A stretch of 64,000 nt of DNA from assembly GCA_004764695.1 (NCBI GenBank), contig SMSO01000032.1, positions 7,956,668 through 8,020,667 of the forward strand, given 5' to 3'. Within the stretch, counting starts at the first letter, position 1; every line of letters starts with the position of its first letter. Source of the DNA: Schizochytrium sp. TIO01 (taxonomy: Eukaryota > Sar > Bigyra > Thraustochytrida > Thraustochytriidae). The notes below the pieces were generated by a model. The model saw only the letters and a list, made by a program, of their open reading frames with translations. It searched no databases and was not told the DNA's origin. Of this stretch, positions 1 through 10,324 are shown piece after piece. The position numbers and the translations under genes are program-made.

Positions 1-74
1 ACGTCGTTCACATCAAAATCATAATATGGCCGTCCCAGTAGGTTTGACCAGAGCTTGGTGACGAGCCCCGACAT
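1..74 (-). CDS. Possible 5' end of a gene running off the left edge (partial)
   Basis: On the minus strand an ATG at 74-72 opens a frame that stays open to the window edge (24 full codons). It begins MSGLVTKLWSNLLGRPYYDF. The peptide has an amphipathic start and reads like the first residues of a real protein, but it is too short to assign to a family. The frame also stays open for several codons upstream of the ATG, so the start is uncertain. The alternative is a chance ORF. Confidence 0.25.
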   Translation of the reverse strand, partial: MSGLVTKLWSNLLGRPYYDFDVND

Positions 75-931
75 CGAGACCCTCCCACGTTTGCTCTTTG
101 CCCCAAGCTCCAAAGCTCTTCTTCTGCTGAAGTTCAAGAATAGGTAAAGATGTTGCTACTATGTCTGCATCCGCACGCTATGATTGCTTTGCAAAACTGA
201 GCTGCGGAACTGCAAGGCAGTACTAGGGTCTCAAGTCACGCACTGAATAGATATCTACGTATCAGTACCTACCCTCCCTATTTCTACCTCTCACTAGTAT
301 GTATTTACTATTACGATTTGCACGCGCGTTGCAATTGGAACTAGAACCTCCTTACTGAAAACCAATAAAGCCCGTACCTACTATGCACCATTTCGAGCAG
401 CCAATCAAGCTCACTGCTCTCGAGGTGAGCCACCATTTAGATGCCTGCAGAACCAAAGGTGTCGGAGCATCTCTTTGAAAACTGGGTTTGGTGGATTATC
501 TATTGATTGCAAAACCAGGATTGGGGATCGTCAGGAAAGGTACGAGCACTTTTTAGTACAAAAAGAACACCTACTAAGATACCGAGGTAGTGTTTTAGGT
601 ATGAAACTCTAGCGAGAGAAACATAAACAGAGCTTTCAACGGCTATTATTATTTTGAGAGCTGATTTATTATTGTAGCAGTCTTTTCATAAAAAGTTGAA
701 GGGACGAAAATGCACGGGCAAAATACCCCAACTTTCAATATATGGTCGAGAATAGAAAAACATAGCGTTGCTGTTTGCTTGCTCCTGGCAGGATTGGAGT
801 TTAAGACCGCTGGTACAAGGCGGGCACCCTTGAATGCCTAGGCAAGAGGTGGTTCCTAAAGTTTTGCAAAACATTTACGTCAGTTGAGGCTAAGTTGCCT
901 GATTTTTTGGCTGTATGCGGAAATCTCTAGA
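75..931. other. Intergenic spacer at left edge
   Basis: I see no convincing gene here. The only longer frame (874-686, minus) has no recognisable domain. The stretch probably contains the promoters of the possible left-edge gene and of the WD40 gene. It includes a pyrimidine-rich tract near 265-298 with the ACCTACC-type motif that recurs in other spacers of this window. Confidence 0.5.
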
Positions 932-3286
932 ATGAAGGTTGAACTTGTGCCATCAACGCTAGATGTCTCCGCCTTGGCTGGCAACGAAAGCGAGACTCCT
1001 GTGCGGGTACTATGCCAAGCTATTGGCGATCAGCGACTATATCTTGGTCTTGAAGATGGAAGAGTGGCTCATTGTCACTATGACACACGGGACCCCAAAG
1101 CAAAGGAAACTTTTGTAGTACAAAACACGGGTCATGGAGGCGCGATCACATGTATACTCTTTGTACAAGGTTGTGGTGGTACGGACAATTCTACACGAAC
1201 CCATGACCTAGTCTTTACAGGGTCTTCAGATCGAACAATCAAAGTCTGGTCCTTCAAGGCTCGTCGCATCGAACTTGAATGTATTCAGACTCTTGTAGGT
1301 CATGGAGGAACAATTACAGCACTAGATTTCGGAGGTGGTCTCCGCGGTCAGCGCTTGGTAAGCTGTAGCACAGACCGGACGCTACGTGTTTGGTGTACGG
1401 TACCACATCGAGAGCTTCTTCTTCATCCATGGTTTGACGTTTGTCAGATTGTGGAACGTCATGAATGGATGACCTCTGTAGTTCTTGGCACCGTACGAAG
1501 TGAGATTGAGTTGCCTACCATTTACGCAGGTGATAGCAAAGGCGGAATTCTTGTTGTAGAGCCATCAAAGGGCAGAAAAAAGCGAGGAGAATCAGAAGCA
1601 TCATTGATCTCAGTAACTCGCAAGCGTGGAGTGACTGAATCCTACGACGTCGACCGTGCTGAACGGTACCCAACTCACGAGCTAGGTATTTTTTCAATGA
1701 TGATGCTGCGCCAGCTCAATCTCGTGGTTACTGTGGGTTTTGACAACTGTGTCCGAGTCTTCGATGTTGTTGGGCGTGCAGCCTTTCTATGCATTTCAAA
1801 CGAACGCCGTTGCCGGTATACATGTGTTAGCTGGGATAGCGTAAATCACGAGCTATTTTGCGCAGATCAAGATGGCTTCATTGAGGTGTGGAATATCTAC
1901 ACTGACAAAAGGCTCATGTGCCATAATATTTACTCAGGGGAACAGGACACAACTAAGGAACCTGGCCCATGCGAGTCCAAATCAATCGCCATCATTCGTG
2001 AGAATGAACGAAAGCATAGTGCGATTCTATCATGTACTATGTATTCCGAAGTAACCCCTAGTTACCTTCGAGCAACAATTGGAGGCTCGCTCTACACCTG
2101 GACAGTGTTACGGGACTTAAATTACAAAGAGCATGTCGGTCACCAAGACGCAATCGTGTCCTTGATTTGTGTTGATGAAGAAATTTCAGACCAAGGAGCA
2201 ACTACGGATCCAGAGACCAATTTAAATCCACGTGCAGCGCGCCAAGGTTTCCAATTGTTTTCTGCAGCTTTAGATAATACTCTTCGATCCTGGGATTGGT
2301 ATGATATGCGTTGCTTGTTTAAGCTCCGTGAGCCAAAATCTGAAATGACTGTCCTTGCACGCCTACCAGACTCTGGTATACTTGCAACTGGAAATGAGGA
2401 TGGCACGATTCGTCTTTGGTCATGCGACACAGGATCAACTATGGTTTTACGGGGACATGAAAACACTGTATTATGCCTTGATATTGCAGAGCGACGACGC
2501 CATGTTTATTTGTTAAGCGCGGGCTATGACGGAAAAGTGGGAATTTGGGATGTTACGCAGCGAAATATGATCAAACCCAAGCTTGAATGCATGTTTGAAG
2601 CCCATAAAGCCCACCATTTAGGCAAAGGCATTTCACGAGCAGATGATAATCTAGCTATCCTTCAAAGAAATGAGAACCAGGAAATTTTATGCATTCGTTA
2701 TAATCCAGCAAGTGCATTTCCTGTAACAGCAGATGGAACCTCAACTCAGCAAAGACCTGATACTTTTCTTACAGGAGGAAATGATTGCGTGATTCGCGTA
2801 TGGCATATGACATCGTATACTCTCATGTGTGAGCTTCGAGGCCACCAAGAACCTGTCACTTGCCTTGAGGTGGATGCAAATTTTGCAATTTCAGGAGGAG
2901 ACGACGGAAGGATTTGTGTTTGGAATTTAGCCCAGCTACGAGGAGGTTTTAAAATTGCAGACTTTAAGGCTCATGATATGTCGGTACGCGACATGACAGT
3001 ATTAACAACAGGCGGACCTGCGAACCTTGTTACCTGCTCCTTTGATCACACAGTGCGAGTTTGGGATTATATTGGGCATTCTGAACCATCGTCACCAAAG
3101 TCACCGTCTGAAAACCAACCATATGATACAAGTAGTTCAATTCAAGAAAAACCTTCCCACTTACTAAAAGAGTTTCGAAATGTTGAGCTGCAGTTCCGTA
3201 CGCTTGCTGTGCATGAGAAACATGACTTGATTATTGCTGGAACTCAGGAGGGACGACTTGTAACATTTTCAATGCAAGACTTCTAA
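932..3286 (+). CDS. WD40-repeat beta-propeller protein (784 aa)
   Basis: The protein is built almost entirely of WD40 repeats and is expected to be a scaffold that binds partners through one or two propellers. The sequence shows repeated blade endings such as SSDRTIKVWSF, STDRTLRVW, FDNCVRVFD, LDNTLRSWDW, EDGTIRLWS, YDGKVGIWD, NDCVIRVWH, DDGRICVWN and FDHTVRVWDY, with GHG/GHE/GHQ dipeptides before them. About ten blades are visible, separated by longer loops, for example a charged insert near residues 205-230. A Ser/Pro-rich loop lies near residue 730, before the last blade. I chose ATG 932 because the frame upstream begins only at a TTG (884). No F-box, RING or other extra domain is visible, so the complex it serves cannot be named. 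It is convergent with the DUF1214 gene, 242 bases apart. Confidence 0.9.
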   Translation: MKVELVPSTLDVSALAGNESETPVRVLCQAIGDQRLYLGLEDGRVAHCHYDTRDPKAKETFVVQNTGHGGAITCILFVQGCGGTDNSTRTHDLVFTGSSDRTIKVWSFKARRIELECIQTLVGHGGTITALDFGGGLRGQRLVSCSTDRTLRVWCTVPHRELLLHPWFDVCQIVERHEWMTSVVLGTVRSEIELPTIYAGDSKGGILVVEPSKGRKKRGESEASLISVTRKRGVTESYDVDRAERYPTHELGIFSMMMLRQLNLVVTVGFDNCVRVFDVVGRAAFLCISNERRCRYTCVSWDSVNHELFCADQDGFIEVWNIYTDKRLMCHNIYSGEQDTTKEPGPCESKSIAIIRENERKHSAILSCTMYSEVTPSYLRATIGGSLYTWTVLRDLNYKEHVGHQDAIVSLICVDEEISDQGATTDPETNLNPRAARQGFQLFSAALDNTLRSWDWYDMRCLFKLREPKSEMTVLARLPDSGILATGNEDGTIRLWSCDTGSTMVLRGHENTVLCLDIAERRRHVYLLSAGYDGKVGIWDVTQRNMIKPKLECMFEAHKAHHLGKGISRADDNLAILQRNENQEILCIRYNPASAFPVTADGTSTQQRPDTFLTGGNDCVIRVWHMTSYTLMCELRGHQEPVTCLEVDANFAISGGDDGRICVWNLAQLRGGFKIADFKAHDMSVRDMTVLTTGGPANLVTCSFDHTVRVWDYIGHSEPSSPKSPSENQPYDTSSSIQEKPSHLLKEFRNVELQFRTLAVHEKHDLIIAGTQEGRLVTFSMQDF

Positions 3287-3528
3287 AGAAGCGTAAGCTT
3301 CGCGTTGATTTATATTCTTATCAGACAAAATCTTATTCAATCAACCCAACCTAAGACGAGCTTGCCCTGTAAATGAATTTTTCTTTCCAGTATTTTGAAC
3401 ATATCAAAGTGGTTTATCATTTTAGAAAAACGACCTGAACTTAGGACTTAGGGAAATGGCGTCATTTTTATTTATTCGAAATAACTGAGATAGCTTATTT
3501 TTAATATCAAAAAACGTTGGCGCTAACT

Positions 3529-4851
3529 CTACTCCTGCAAAAACTTAGGAAGATCTGAGAATTTGATCACACGGGTTTGAGGTTGCGGCAAGCCATCGTC
3601 AGTCTCAGGGCGCACCCAACGCCAGCACATAGTGCCCTGCTTGTGGCCAGTGGTTTCAATCCAAAAGTATGACTTGTCGCTGTCACGAGGGTCGAGACCA
3701 AGCTTTTCAGACGGGTCACTTGTAGTCACAACCACGCGGACAGAGCCATCCTTGCGATAGTTAGCAAGATGTTTGTTAACATGGATTTGGTGATAGCGAA
3801 AATCAAGAGCCTCCATCCAGTAGTTGTTTAGCTGGAAATTCCAAGTAGAGCATTTTGGGGGCGAAGCAGTGATTACAAGGGCTTCATCATGCTCCAGTTT
3901 CCAGTAAGAATGGTAGTAACGGATGGAGGGATCACCGCCCACTTTGTTAGATAACTCTTGGTCAAAAAGTGGAAGCTGATTGGCATGTTTCTGGAAACCT
4001 TTTGCCCATCTAGCAAACATGATTGGAGCTCCGGCAACAAAGAGACCAGACTTCTTCAAGCCATCCTCAAGTTGCTTTGCTGTAAGAGGCGAGGGTTTGT
4101 TCAATCCTCCAACGCACTCGATCTCTACCTCAGCAACTATCTCGTTGTCATAGTCTTCACGAGTCTGGCGTACCAGAAGAAGAGCTGCTTCGGGGTCGGT
4201 CAGGATCTGCATCCAGTTCTTCACACCTTCAGGGCGAACATTGGAGATATAAATCTCAAAGGTTCCGTCCTCGTTTTGCTCAAACTCTGCAGCTTCTTTG
4301 TAATCCACTGTCTTGAGACCGCCTGGAGCTCCATATGTTCCAGCCTGAGTTCCGAAGCCAAGGTATTTAACAGTGCCTCGCTTCACACGCAGTTTGTACT
4401 CTTTGAGACCACTCAGATTCGCACTTTGATAGACGTTGTCGGGATTATCTGAGCCAATGTGAATTGGAGCATCGCGCCACCCATTGGCTAATGCCACGAG
4501 TCGCGGTGCATCTGTAGACGAACACTCGACAAAATTTTCAAGTGTCACACGTGCCAAGCGAGATAGGTAACGGTAGCCTTCAGCCTGTGTAAATGCATCG
4601 GTTGGGCATCCAGGGCTAAGCAACGTGGCACCAGCTGCTTTCATGGTGTCGCACCACTCCTCCCAAGCCTTGCCAGTCACCACACGTTTCTCGGCAGCAG
4701 TTTCAACATTGAGGCCACGAAGCTTAAGTACGGTAACATTAAATCGTCTGTACACCTCCATGACTGTTGCAAAGACCCTGTTAACGCCAAATACTGCCAC
4801 AGAACCTACAGCGACCAGGCCAAGGCCCAGAGTTATCTCAAGAATCCGCAT
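3529..4851 (-). CDS. DUF1214 domain membrane-anchored protein (440 aa)
   Basis: The N-terminus carries one hydrophobic segment (about residues 5-24, ITLGLGLVAVGSVAVFG), a signal anchor or uncleaved signal peptide. The remainder resembles proteins with the DUF1214 domain, seen in bacteria and in scattered protists and fungi. The C-terminal third has the typical core: a YHSYWKL stretch, then ITASPPKCSTWNFQLNNYW, and a conserved block near the end (YFWIETTGHKQGTMCWRW). The biochemical function of DUF1214 proteins is not established, and no catalytic residues can be assigned here. ATG 4851 is the first start and places the membrane segment at the N-terminus. The gene is divergent from Yippee across 836 bases and convergent with the WD40 gene. 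Domain assignment is from recognition of the C-terminal blocks. Confidence 0.75.
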   Translation of the reverse strand: MRILEITLGLGLVAVGSVAVFGVNRVFATVMEVYRRFNVTVLKLRGLNVETAAEKRVVTGKAWEEWCDTMKAAGATLLSPGCPTDAFTQAEGYRYLSRLARVTLENFVECSSTDAPRLVALANGWRDAPIHIGSDNPDNVYQSANLSGLKEYKLRVKRGTVKYLGFGTQAGTYGAPGGLKTVDYKEAAEFEQNEDGTFEIYISNVRPEGVKNWMQILTDPEAALLLVRQTREDYDNEIVAEVEIECVGGLNKPSPLTAKQLEDGLKKSGLFVAGAPIMFARWAKGFQKHANQLPLFDQELSNKVGGDPSIRYYHSYWKLEHDEALVITASPPKCSTWNFQLNNYWMEALDFRYHQIHVNKHLANYRKDGSVRVVVTTSDPSEKLGLDPRDSDKSYFWIETTGHKQGTMCWRWVRPETDDGLPQPQTRVIKFSDLPKFLQE

Positions 4852-5687
4852 TGCGAACTAAGGCTTGAACCTTGAAATCCGAACCACGCAACTATTGCTT
4901 TACTTCTCAACACTGTGACGTGTCAGATCCAAGGACGTCCTCAAGTGGAAATCTCAGCAAGAGGTATAATCTCTATGGATGCACACACAAGCTTTGGTGT
5001 TTGGTGCCTCACCCACAGAAGAGCTAGCTCCTCTATCTTCTTTCCTGCACTGAGAATCACAAAATGGATGTGCAGTCCTCAACCAAGCGCGTTGAGGTAT
5101 GGTAGCGGTTGTTTATTATAGGCTTGCGCAAAGATCTGGTAAACCCTCGTTGACCAAGTGAAAGTTTATGACGTAAACTCTAGAAGTTCTCACTCGTTTT
5201 TAGGTAGGTATCTACCATCTCGTGCTTGAAGAATATTCAACAAGTGAGTGCGTTGTTCATGATCGCGCGCACGTAAATGTTCATTCCGGACTATTTCTTT
5301 TTCCATATTAGATAGGTCTTTTATTTTAAAAGGCCTTCCCTATTTTGAGGAAGCAAAGACCCGGAATTCGCTTACTAGAACAATTTTCTTCACCGTCCTG
5401 AAGAACTATCCAATCTTGGCAACATCAAGGGCACTCTTTAGCACTTCACAACTCGTTGCAGGACGCTTTGAAAACCTTCCCAAAGACGGTCTCCTCAGTT
5501 TCTTTGACAGAAAGTACACAAGGTACTCGATATCGGTTGGGCTTGCAGGAGTTTTCCAGTTGATTCCTTTTCCGCGGACGAACCTGGCCTCTAGCTAGCT
5601 GGATCTTGCTCCTCGCCTAACTTTGACTTTTCTCTTCGTGAACTGAGTTGAAGCTGGACTTAGCTTCGCTGAAAGAATTCAACGCAA
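4852..5687. other. Divergent promoter region, DUF1214 gene / Yippee gene
   Basis: The spacer holds AT-rich stretches and a TAGGTAGGTA motif near 5202. From about 5260 to 5598 one plus-strand frame stays open for over 100 codons but contains no ATG before its TAG stop, so I do not call a gene. The region presumably contains both promoters and 5' untranslated sequence. Confidence 0.4.
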
Positions 5688-6014
5688 ATGTCTCTCGTGC
5701 AACTGGAGGGTCCGCGGGTATATTCCTGCTCTAAGTGCAGAACTCATCTTGCGCATTATGAGGATATTGTGAGTAAGTGCTTTCATGGACGCAGCGGTCG
5801 AGCCTACCTTGTGAATCAAGCCGTTAACGTTAAGCTGGGGCCCAAAGAGGAGCGCGTGCTCTTGACTGGCCTGCACACCGTCTGCGACGCTATTTGCCAG
5901 AATTGTGGCATGGTTGTGGGCTGGAAATACGAAGCAGCTAACAACCCATCTCAGAGGTACAAAGTTGGAAAATTCATTGTAGAAAAAGCTAAACTGCATC
6001 AAGAAGCTTGGTAA
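5688..6014 (+). CDS. Yippee family zinc-binding protein (108 aa)
   Basis: This is a complete Yippee/YPEL-type protein. The family fold binds one zinc through two CxxC knuckles separated by 52 residues. Here Cys14-x2-Cys17 and Cys70-x2-Cys73 have exactly that spacing. Other family signatures are CRTHLAHYEDIVSK, FHGRSGRAYLVNQAVNV, LLTGLHTVCD and GWKYE followed by YKVGKFIVE. The length matches the usual 105-120 residues, so no exon is missing. In animals and fungi Yippee proteins are nuclear or centrosome-associated and linked to cell-cycle and stress phenotypes, and some family members act in E3 ligase complexes; the exact role here is unknown. The stop codon lies inside a GGTAAG string that resembles a splice donor, but the full-length domain argues against splicing there. 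Confidence 0.95.
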   Translation: MSLVQLEGPRVYSCSKCRTHLAHYEDIVSKCFHGRSGRAYLVNQAVNVKLGPKEERVLLTGLHTVCDAICQNCGMVVGWKYEAANNPSQRYKVGKFIVEKAKLHQEAW

Positions 6015-6367
6015 GCAAGCGTTAAGAAAAGGTAATAATCTCAGACCTGCTATCGTCTGAAGGCCGAAGTCAGCGTCTCCTTCCCCTTCTTCAAATCCCT
6101 CGGCGTATGTGAATCTATAGACATGAATATAATGTATCTGCACCTTTTGCAATTTGACAAGGTATGTTTTTTTCAATACATATATTGATGTGTTTTCTTG
6201 TCTGGGGTGCACCAATGGGCAAATTCAAAGCTTTTATTTGCATTTCCTAAATTGTATGCGAATCGCATGGGACAATTGATAAGGTTATTCTTGAATTAGT
6301 GAAAAGATACGAGGTATGTGTCCTTTTCTCCAAATACGTCGTGTCATTACCTTGCTGCTGACTAAAG
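6015..6367. other. Convergent 3' spacer, Yippee / TAP42
   Basis: This short AT-rich spacer lies between two convergent genes. I see no gene, RNA or repeat. It should contain both polyadenylation regions. Confidence 0.5.
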
Positions 6368-7911
6368 TTAGAATCTCTTAGTAACACCCCGACCCTTGGG
6401 GTTATCATCCTTCCAATCGTCCCAGTTCCGATCTTTTTCTGTAGCCTTGTCTAATAGTTCTTCGTTATCCTCCAGGCCCTGCTCGTGGAGTTGCTTGAGA
6501 TCTAAAATCTCAGGGTTTTCTTCACGACTGTGTGTTTGATTAAAAATTGCGTAGCGAAAAATAGTTTGCGTGAGTGGCATGATATGCGTAACACTAAAAT
6601 TCAAGCACTTACTTTTCTTTTGCGCGTTTTTCGCGTTCGATGGCATCCCGCATCTCAATTTCAGCAAATTCTTCAATGCTCATGGTAGGTTGACGCCAGC
6701 TGGGACGGAAAACTTGAGCTTGGATAGTTTCTCGAGTCGACAGCATATTTTGGTCGATCCGTGTAACCGTCTATGTAGAGATAATATTATTAAATAGGCG
6801 GATAAGGTAAACGGTAAACAATGTTTGGAGCAAGCAGCAATCGCGAAGTGTTAGAATGAAAACTGTTGAGCATCATAATATGTTGAAGTGTAAACAACAG
6901 ACAGAGATAGTAAACAAAACTTACAATGCCTTTACCCGGTTTGGGGGGTGGAATCGGCGCACTGGCTGGAGTAAACTCGAGCTTCATCTTAGCCATGTGC
7001 TCTAAAATCTCTTTTTCCTTCACAGCAGAGTCAAGCTCATCGAGAGCATCCTTAACAGCACAGTCAAGAGCAACCTCAATCTTCTCACGACCAAGGTCTG
7101 CCTGAGCGTCTGCATTATCACCTGCTTTTTGCAGACGCGAATTAATCTCTTCCAAACGCTGCTTGGCTTGACGAGCGCGGCGAAAGCGATCCATTTTCAT
7201 TTCCCGACTCATTTGTGGGGGTAAAATAGAACCCATGCCACCACCGGCTTCTTGTTGGTCCTGCTGGCGTTGAAACACAGCCAGAGCAGCAAGGTCATGG
7301 TCGTCCAACGCACCAGCCTGTTTGGATGTTTCCAGGAAGGCTTCCAGAAGTGTTGTGCCAGCGTTAACAGCCTGAAGACGCGCGCTTCCTGAAGGGTCTT
7401 GGCCAACAACCTTGAACTCAAGTTTTCCCGCATAATAGTGAGTCAACAGATACGGGATGGCACTGGGGTCCATGTCAGGAAGCTGTTCGTTCTTAGAGAA
7501 TATTTGCAATCTTCGCAAGGCCTCTGCGCAAAGATCCATGTACTTTATGCATCGCGAAATGTCATCTTGAAGAGCCGGATCATTGCCTGCCTTGTCAGTT
7601 TTATCAATAGCACCATAGAGCGCTTGTGCCTCGCGAAAGGCTACGTGGAGGTCCTCCTCACTAAGAATTAAGAATGTGGCATCTTGCAAGGCCTCGCCAC
7701 CAGGAGTAAGGCTCGCTGATGACTTTGTATTTCCTTCTTGGGCGTCTTCAGCTGCTTCTTGGCCCGGATTTTTTAGCCTTCCGGCAGCCTTGAGCTGGAT
7801 CTCTTCGGCCTCTCGCAGAAGTGCCTCTTCATCATCATCGAATTCGTCCACGTCTGCAGAAACGAATGCTTCCGATTTCATACGGTTATCCTGAGTGATC
7901 TCGTCCGACAT
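6368..7911 (-). CDS. TAP42: TAP42/alpha4 (IGBP1-like) PP2A regulatory protein, three exons (434 aa)
   Basis: The family binds catalytic subunits of PP2A-type phosphatases downstream of TOR signalling. I join exon 1 (7911-6925), exon 2 (6770-6613) and exon 3 (6527-6368). Donors are ATT|GTAAGT and AAAA|GTAAGT; acceptors are ACATAG| and CACACAG|. Phases match and total 435 codons including the stop. Exon 1 carries the acidic N-terminus and the helical TPR-like TAP42 domain (EEDLHVAFREAQALYGAI, SRCIKYMDLCAEALRRLQIF, REMKMDRFRRARQAKQRLEE). Exon 2 supplies the conserved C-terminal block, with TRETIQAQVFRPSWRQPTMS running into SIEEFAEIEM. Exon 3 gives the acidic, Trp-containing tail (RNWDDWKDDNPKGRG), which is typical of the family. 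Without the joins the protein would end in intron sequence. The gene is divergent from SF3B4 and convergent with Yippee. Confidence 0.93.
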
Positions 7912-8586
7912 TGTTCAATCCCTGTCTAGCTCGAGCAGAATTAATTTGCAAGCCTAACGTTTCAACAGAGACCTTCGGAGTCTGGGAGTTGAGATTGACT
8001 CACTTGCTCAAATCAGTTGCCTGCCTGATTCGATTCCCCCTGAGTATCTCACGAGCCCACTAGACCAAGCACCTCTTCACGAATGCCGTGGTTAAATGAA
8101 CCAGGGTTATGAATCTGAAGACCTTTATACTCTTGTTGAGACTTTTGTGTTTGGTCCACGCTCAATCCCGCTTTGCTGTTGGCGCGTCTCTCTGGAAATA
8201 ATGATCAATTGATCACTCTCTCCATTTGTTTCTATTATCTCAATTTGTTCCATAGTAGCTTCTCATACACTTCACTTTGCTGCTATATTTTCCTTTAAAG
8301 TTTGAGTCTGCCTTTTACTTATTCTCCTCTTTCCGCTTACTTTATTTATAAACTTTTACTGTTTTCACGAATCGCGAAGAAAAAAAGAAGAAGCGACTCG
8401 TATGGAAAACAACAATCCAAATCAAATTAATCCAAATCTCAGCAAAACGCAAGTCAGACTCGGGCCACTTTTCGTAGAAGAAAGTGACCTTGAGGCAACC
8501 GTACCTCTTCTCTCTTCTTGTCACCAGAGCTTCTTTGAGTCGCCCTTTCGCGGCTCAGAGCCGCTGGCGAGTTGTTCTTCTCCAAG
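7912..8586. promoter_or_regulatory. Divergent promoter region, TAP42 / SF3B4
   Basis: This 675-base spacer separates two divergently transcribed housekeeping genes. It contains a perfect 14-base palindrome, TGATCAATTGATCA, at 8202-8215, and about 20 bases before it TTGGCGCG (8179-8186), which resembles an E2F-type element. Whether either is functional is not shown by the sequence. A short ATG frame at 8402 (62 codons) starts in the probable 5' leader of SF3B4 and has no recognisable product. Confidence 0.4.
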
Positions 8587-9759
8587 ATGAGCGCCGCAAC
8601 GCAGCACCACCAGCGCAACCAAGAGGCCACGTGCCACGTGAGCAATCTCGATCCGCAGGTTACCGAGGATCTTGTGTGGGAGATATTCGTGCAGTGCGGC
8701 CCCGTGGCATCTGTGTTTATGCCCAAGGACAAGGTCACGGGATCACACTATGGTTATGGCTTCGTGGAGTTCAAGCAAGCCTCAGACGCTGTGTATGCAC
8801 ACAAGATTATGAATATGGTCAAGGTTTTTGACTCTCCAATGCGAGTGAGTCGGAGTTCTGTGGATAGGGTTGTGGACGTCGGTGCAAACCTCTTCGTGGG
8901 CAACCTGGATCCCATGGTTGACGACAAACTTCTCTACGACACATTTTCCTCCTTTGGCACCGTGCTCAAGGCCTCGGTGAAGGCGGGGGCTGGGCCTGCT
9001 GCTAGCAAATCCAATTTTGATGCTTCAGGTGGTTCAAGTTGCATTGGGTTCGTGACGTACGATTCTTTCGAGGCCTCAGACCTCGCTGTACAGTGCATGA
9101 ATGGCCAATTCCTCTGCAATAGACAAATCCGAGTACAGTACGCCCTCAAGAAGGGCTCTAAGACCGAGCGCCACGGATCTCAGGCCGAGCGTCTTTTGGC
9201 TGCTGAAATGCAGGCCAAACGTGGAAAGTCCACTTTTACAAACGACAAATTCTCGTTGAGAAATCCTAGCGAAGCTGCTTCTGGGCAGCAAATTCCTCCC
9301 CAAAGCAACGCAACAAATGGCTTCCTACCGATGCAATACACTATGCCCCCCCCGCCGATGCCTGCGCCACCTCCACTCCCAGCGTATCAAGCTTGGGGGC
9401 AAGCCCAACAGCCACACCATCACCAGCAGCAGCAACAGCCGCAAGGTTACTACGGGGCCCCTCAGTTTCCAATGCCTCCGCCATCTTATTCGCCGCAGGG
9501 AATGATGCCTATGGGTCGTGCCCCGCCTCTAATGCCTGCTCCACCCCCTTTGCCGCAACAATATATGAGTGTTCCTACATATGGGGGCAATGGACAACGT
9601 GGTCGTGGTGGTGGCGGTCGGAGGAGCCCTGCTCACCAAAACAATAACAATAGAAACAATAACCGCGGAGGCCGTGGATATCAACAGGCACCAAGAGCGC
9701 CTGCACCCCCGCCCATGCCGCGACCGCCTGCTCCACCTCCACCGCCCCCATCTTCTTGA
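8587..9759 (+). CDS. SF3B4: Splicing factor 3B subunit 4 (SF3B4/SAP49), two RRMs (390 aa)
   Basis: SF3B4 is a subunit of the SF3b complex of the U2 snRNP; it contacts pre-mRNA near the branch point and binds SF3B2. The first RRM (about residues 13-92) shows CHVSNLDPQVTEDLVWEIF, KVTGSHYGYGFVEF and the very characteristic KIMNMVKVFDSPMRV. The second RRM (about 101-185) begins VGANLFVGNLDPMVDDKLLY and ends AMNGQ/LCNR-like as CMNGQFLCNRQIRVQYALKK. The family linker KGSKTERHGSQAERLLAAEM follows. The C-terminal third is rich in Pro, Met, Gln and Gly, as in other SF3B4 proteins, and ends in poly-Pro. An upstream in-frame codon at 8572 is TTC-flanked and not ATG; ATG 8587 fits the family start. No intron is needed. 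Length is close to the usual 400-425 residues. Confidence 0.97.
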   Translation: MSAATQHHQRNQEATCHVSNLDPQVTEDLVWEIFVQCGPVASVFMPKDKVTGSHYGYGFVEFKQASDAVYAHKIMNMVKVFDSPMRVSRSSVDRVVDVGANLFVGNLDPMVDDKLLYDTFSSFGTVLKASVKAGAGPAASKSNFDASGGSSCIGFVTYDSFEASDLAVQCMNGQFLCNRQIRVQYALKKGSKTERHGSQAERLLAAEMQAKRGKSTFTNDKFSLRNPSEAASGQQIPPQSNATNGFLPMQYTMPPPPMPAPPPLPAYQAWGQAQQPHHHQQQQQPQGYYGAPQFPMPPPSYSPQGMMPMGRAPPLMPAPPPLPQQYMSVPTYGGNGQRGRGGGGRRSPAHQNNNNRNNNRGGRGYQQAPRAPAPPPMPRPPAPPPPPPSS

Positions 9760-10324
9760 TGAATGTTAGTAAACTACCGTTGATAAACTAAAACATGCGC
9801 CAAAACTGTAGAACCTATATTGTTAGAATTGTTACATGAACTAGGGATGTCGTGACTTAATTTTTGCAACTCAAGGAAAATCTTCTACAACCTCTCGTAT
9901 CCCTTTAAGTCCTTTATTTCTTACTATATAAAAATAGATCAAATTTTACATTTTGACACTCTTAAAGTTATACAAAACAGTGCCGATTCGTTTCTGTTTA
10001 AAATGAGTGCTACAACTTATTTTTCGATTATTTTTGACTAAATCAAAGGAAAACCCCTCTTTTGGATCGTTAAATTCATGTTTCCAAAAGAATTGGTCAG
10101 AGTTATCTGCAAGGTTAATTTAATAAAAGAAATAAAATGAAAAAAAGGGTATGTGAAGGAGTATGTCTCCAAAATTAGAGGCTCAGCTCAATACCTTTGA
10201 ATATAAGGAAAAGAAAGGTTCATCATAGAAAGACCGAATTACAGCATTACAACGACACAGACATCGTCACTCTTCAAGTGTTTAAGTTTGGTTTATAGGG
10301 AACGAGGATTGGAATCACATCTTA
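9760..10324. other. Convergent 3' spacer, SF3B4 / GCL
   Basis: This AT-rich 565-base spacer lies between convergent genes and has several A-rich and T-rich runs suitable as 3' end signals. I see no gene, RNA or repeat in it. Confidence 0.5.

Noticed and set aside
5260-5598. Long plus-strand open stretch before the Yippee gene ending ...PFPRTNLASS
   Set aside because: It has no ATG anywhere before its stop and no domain; the recorded start is a TTG. It may be leader sequence.
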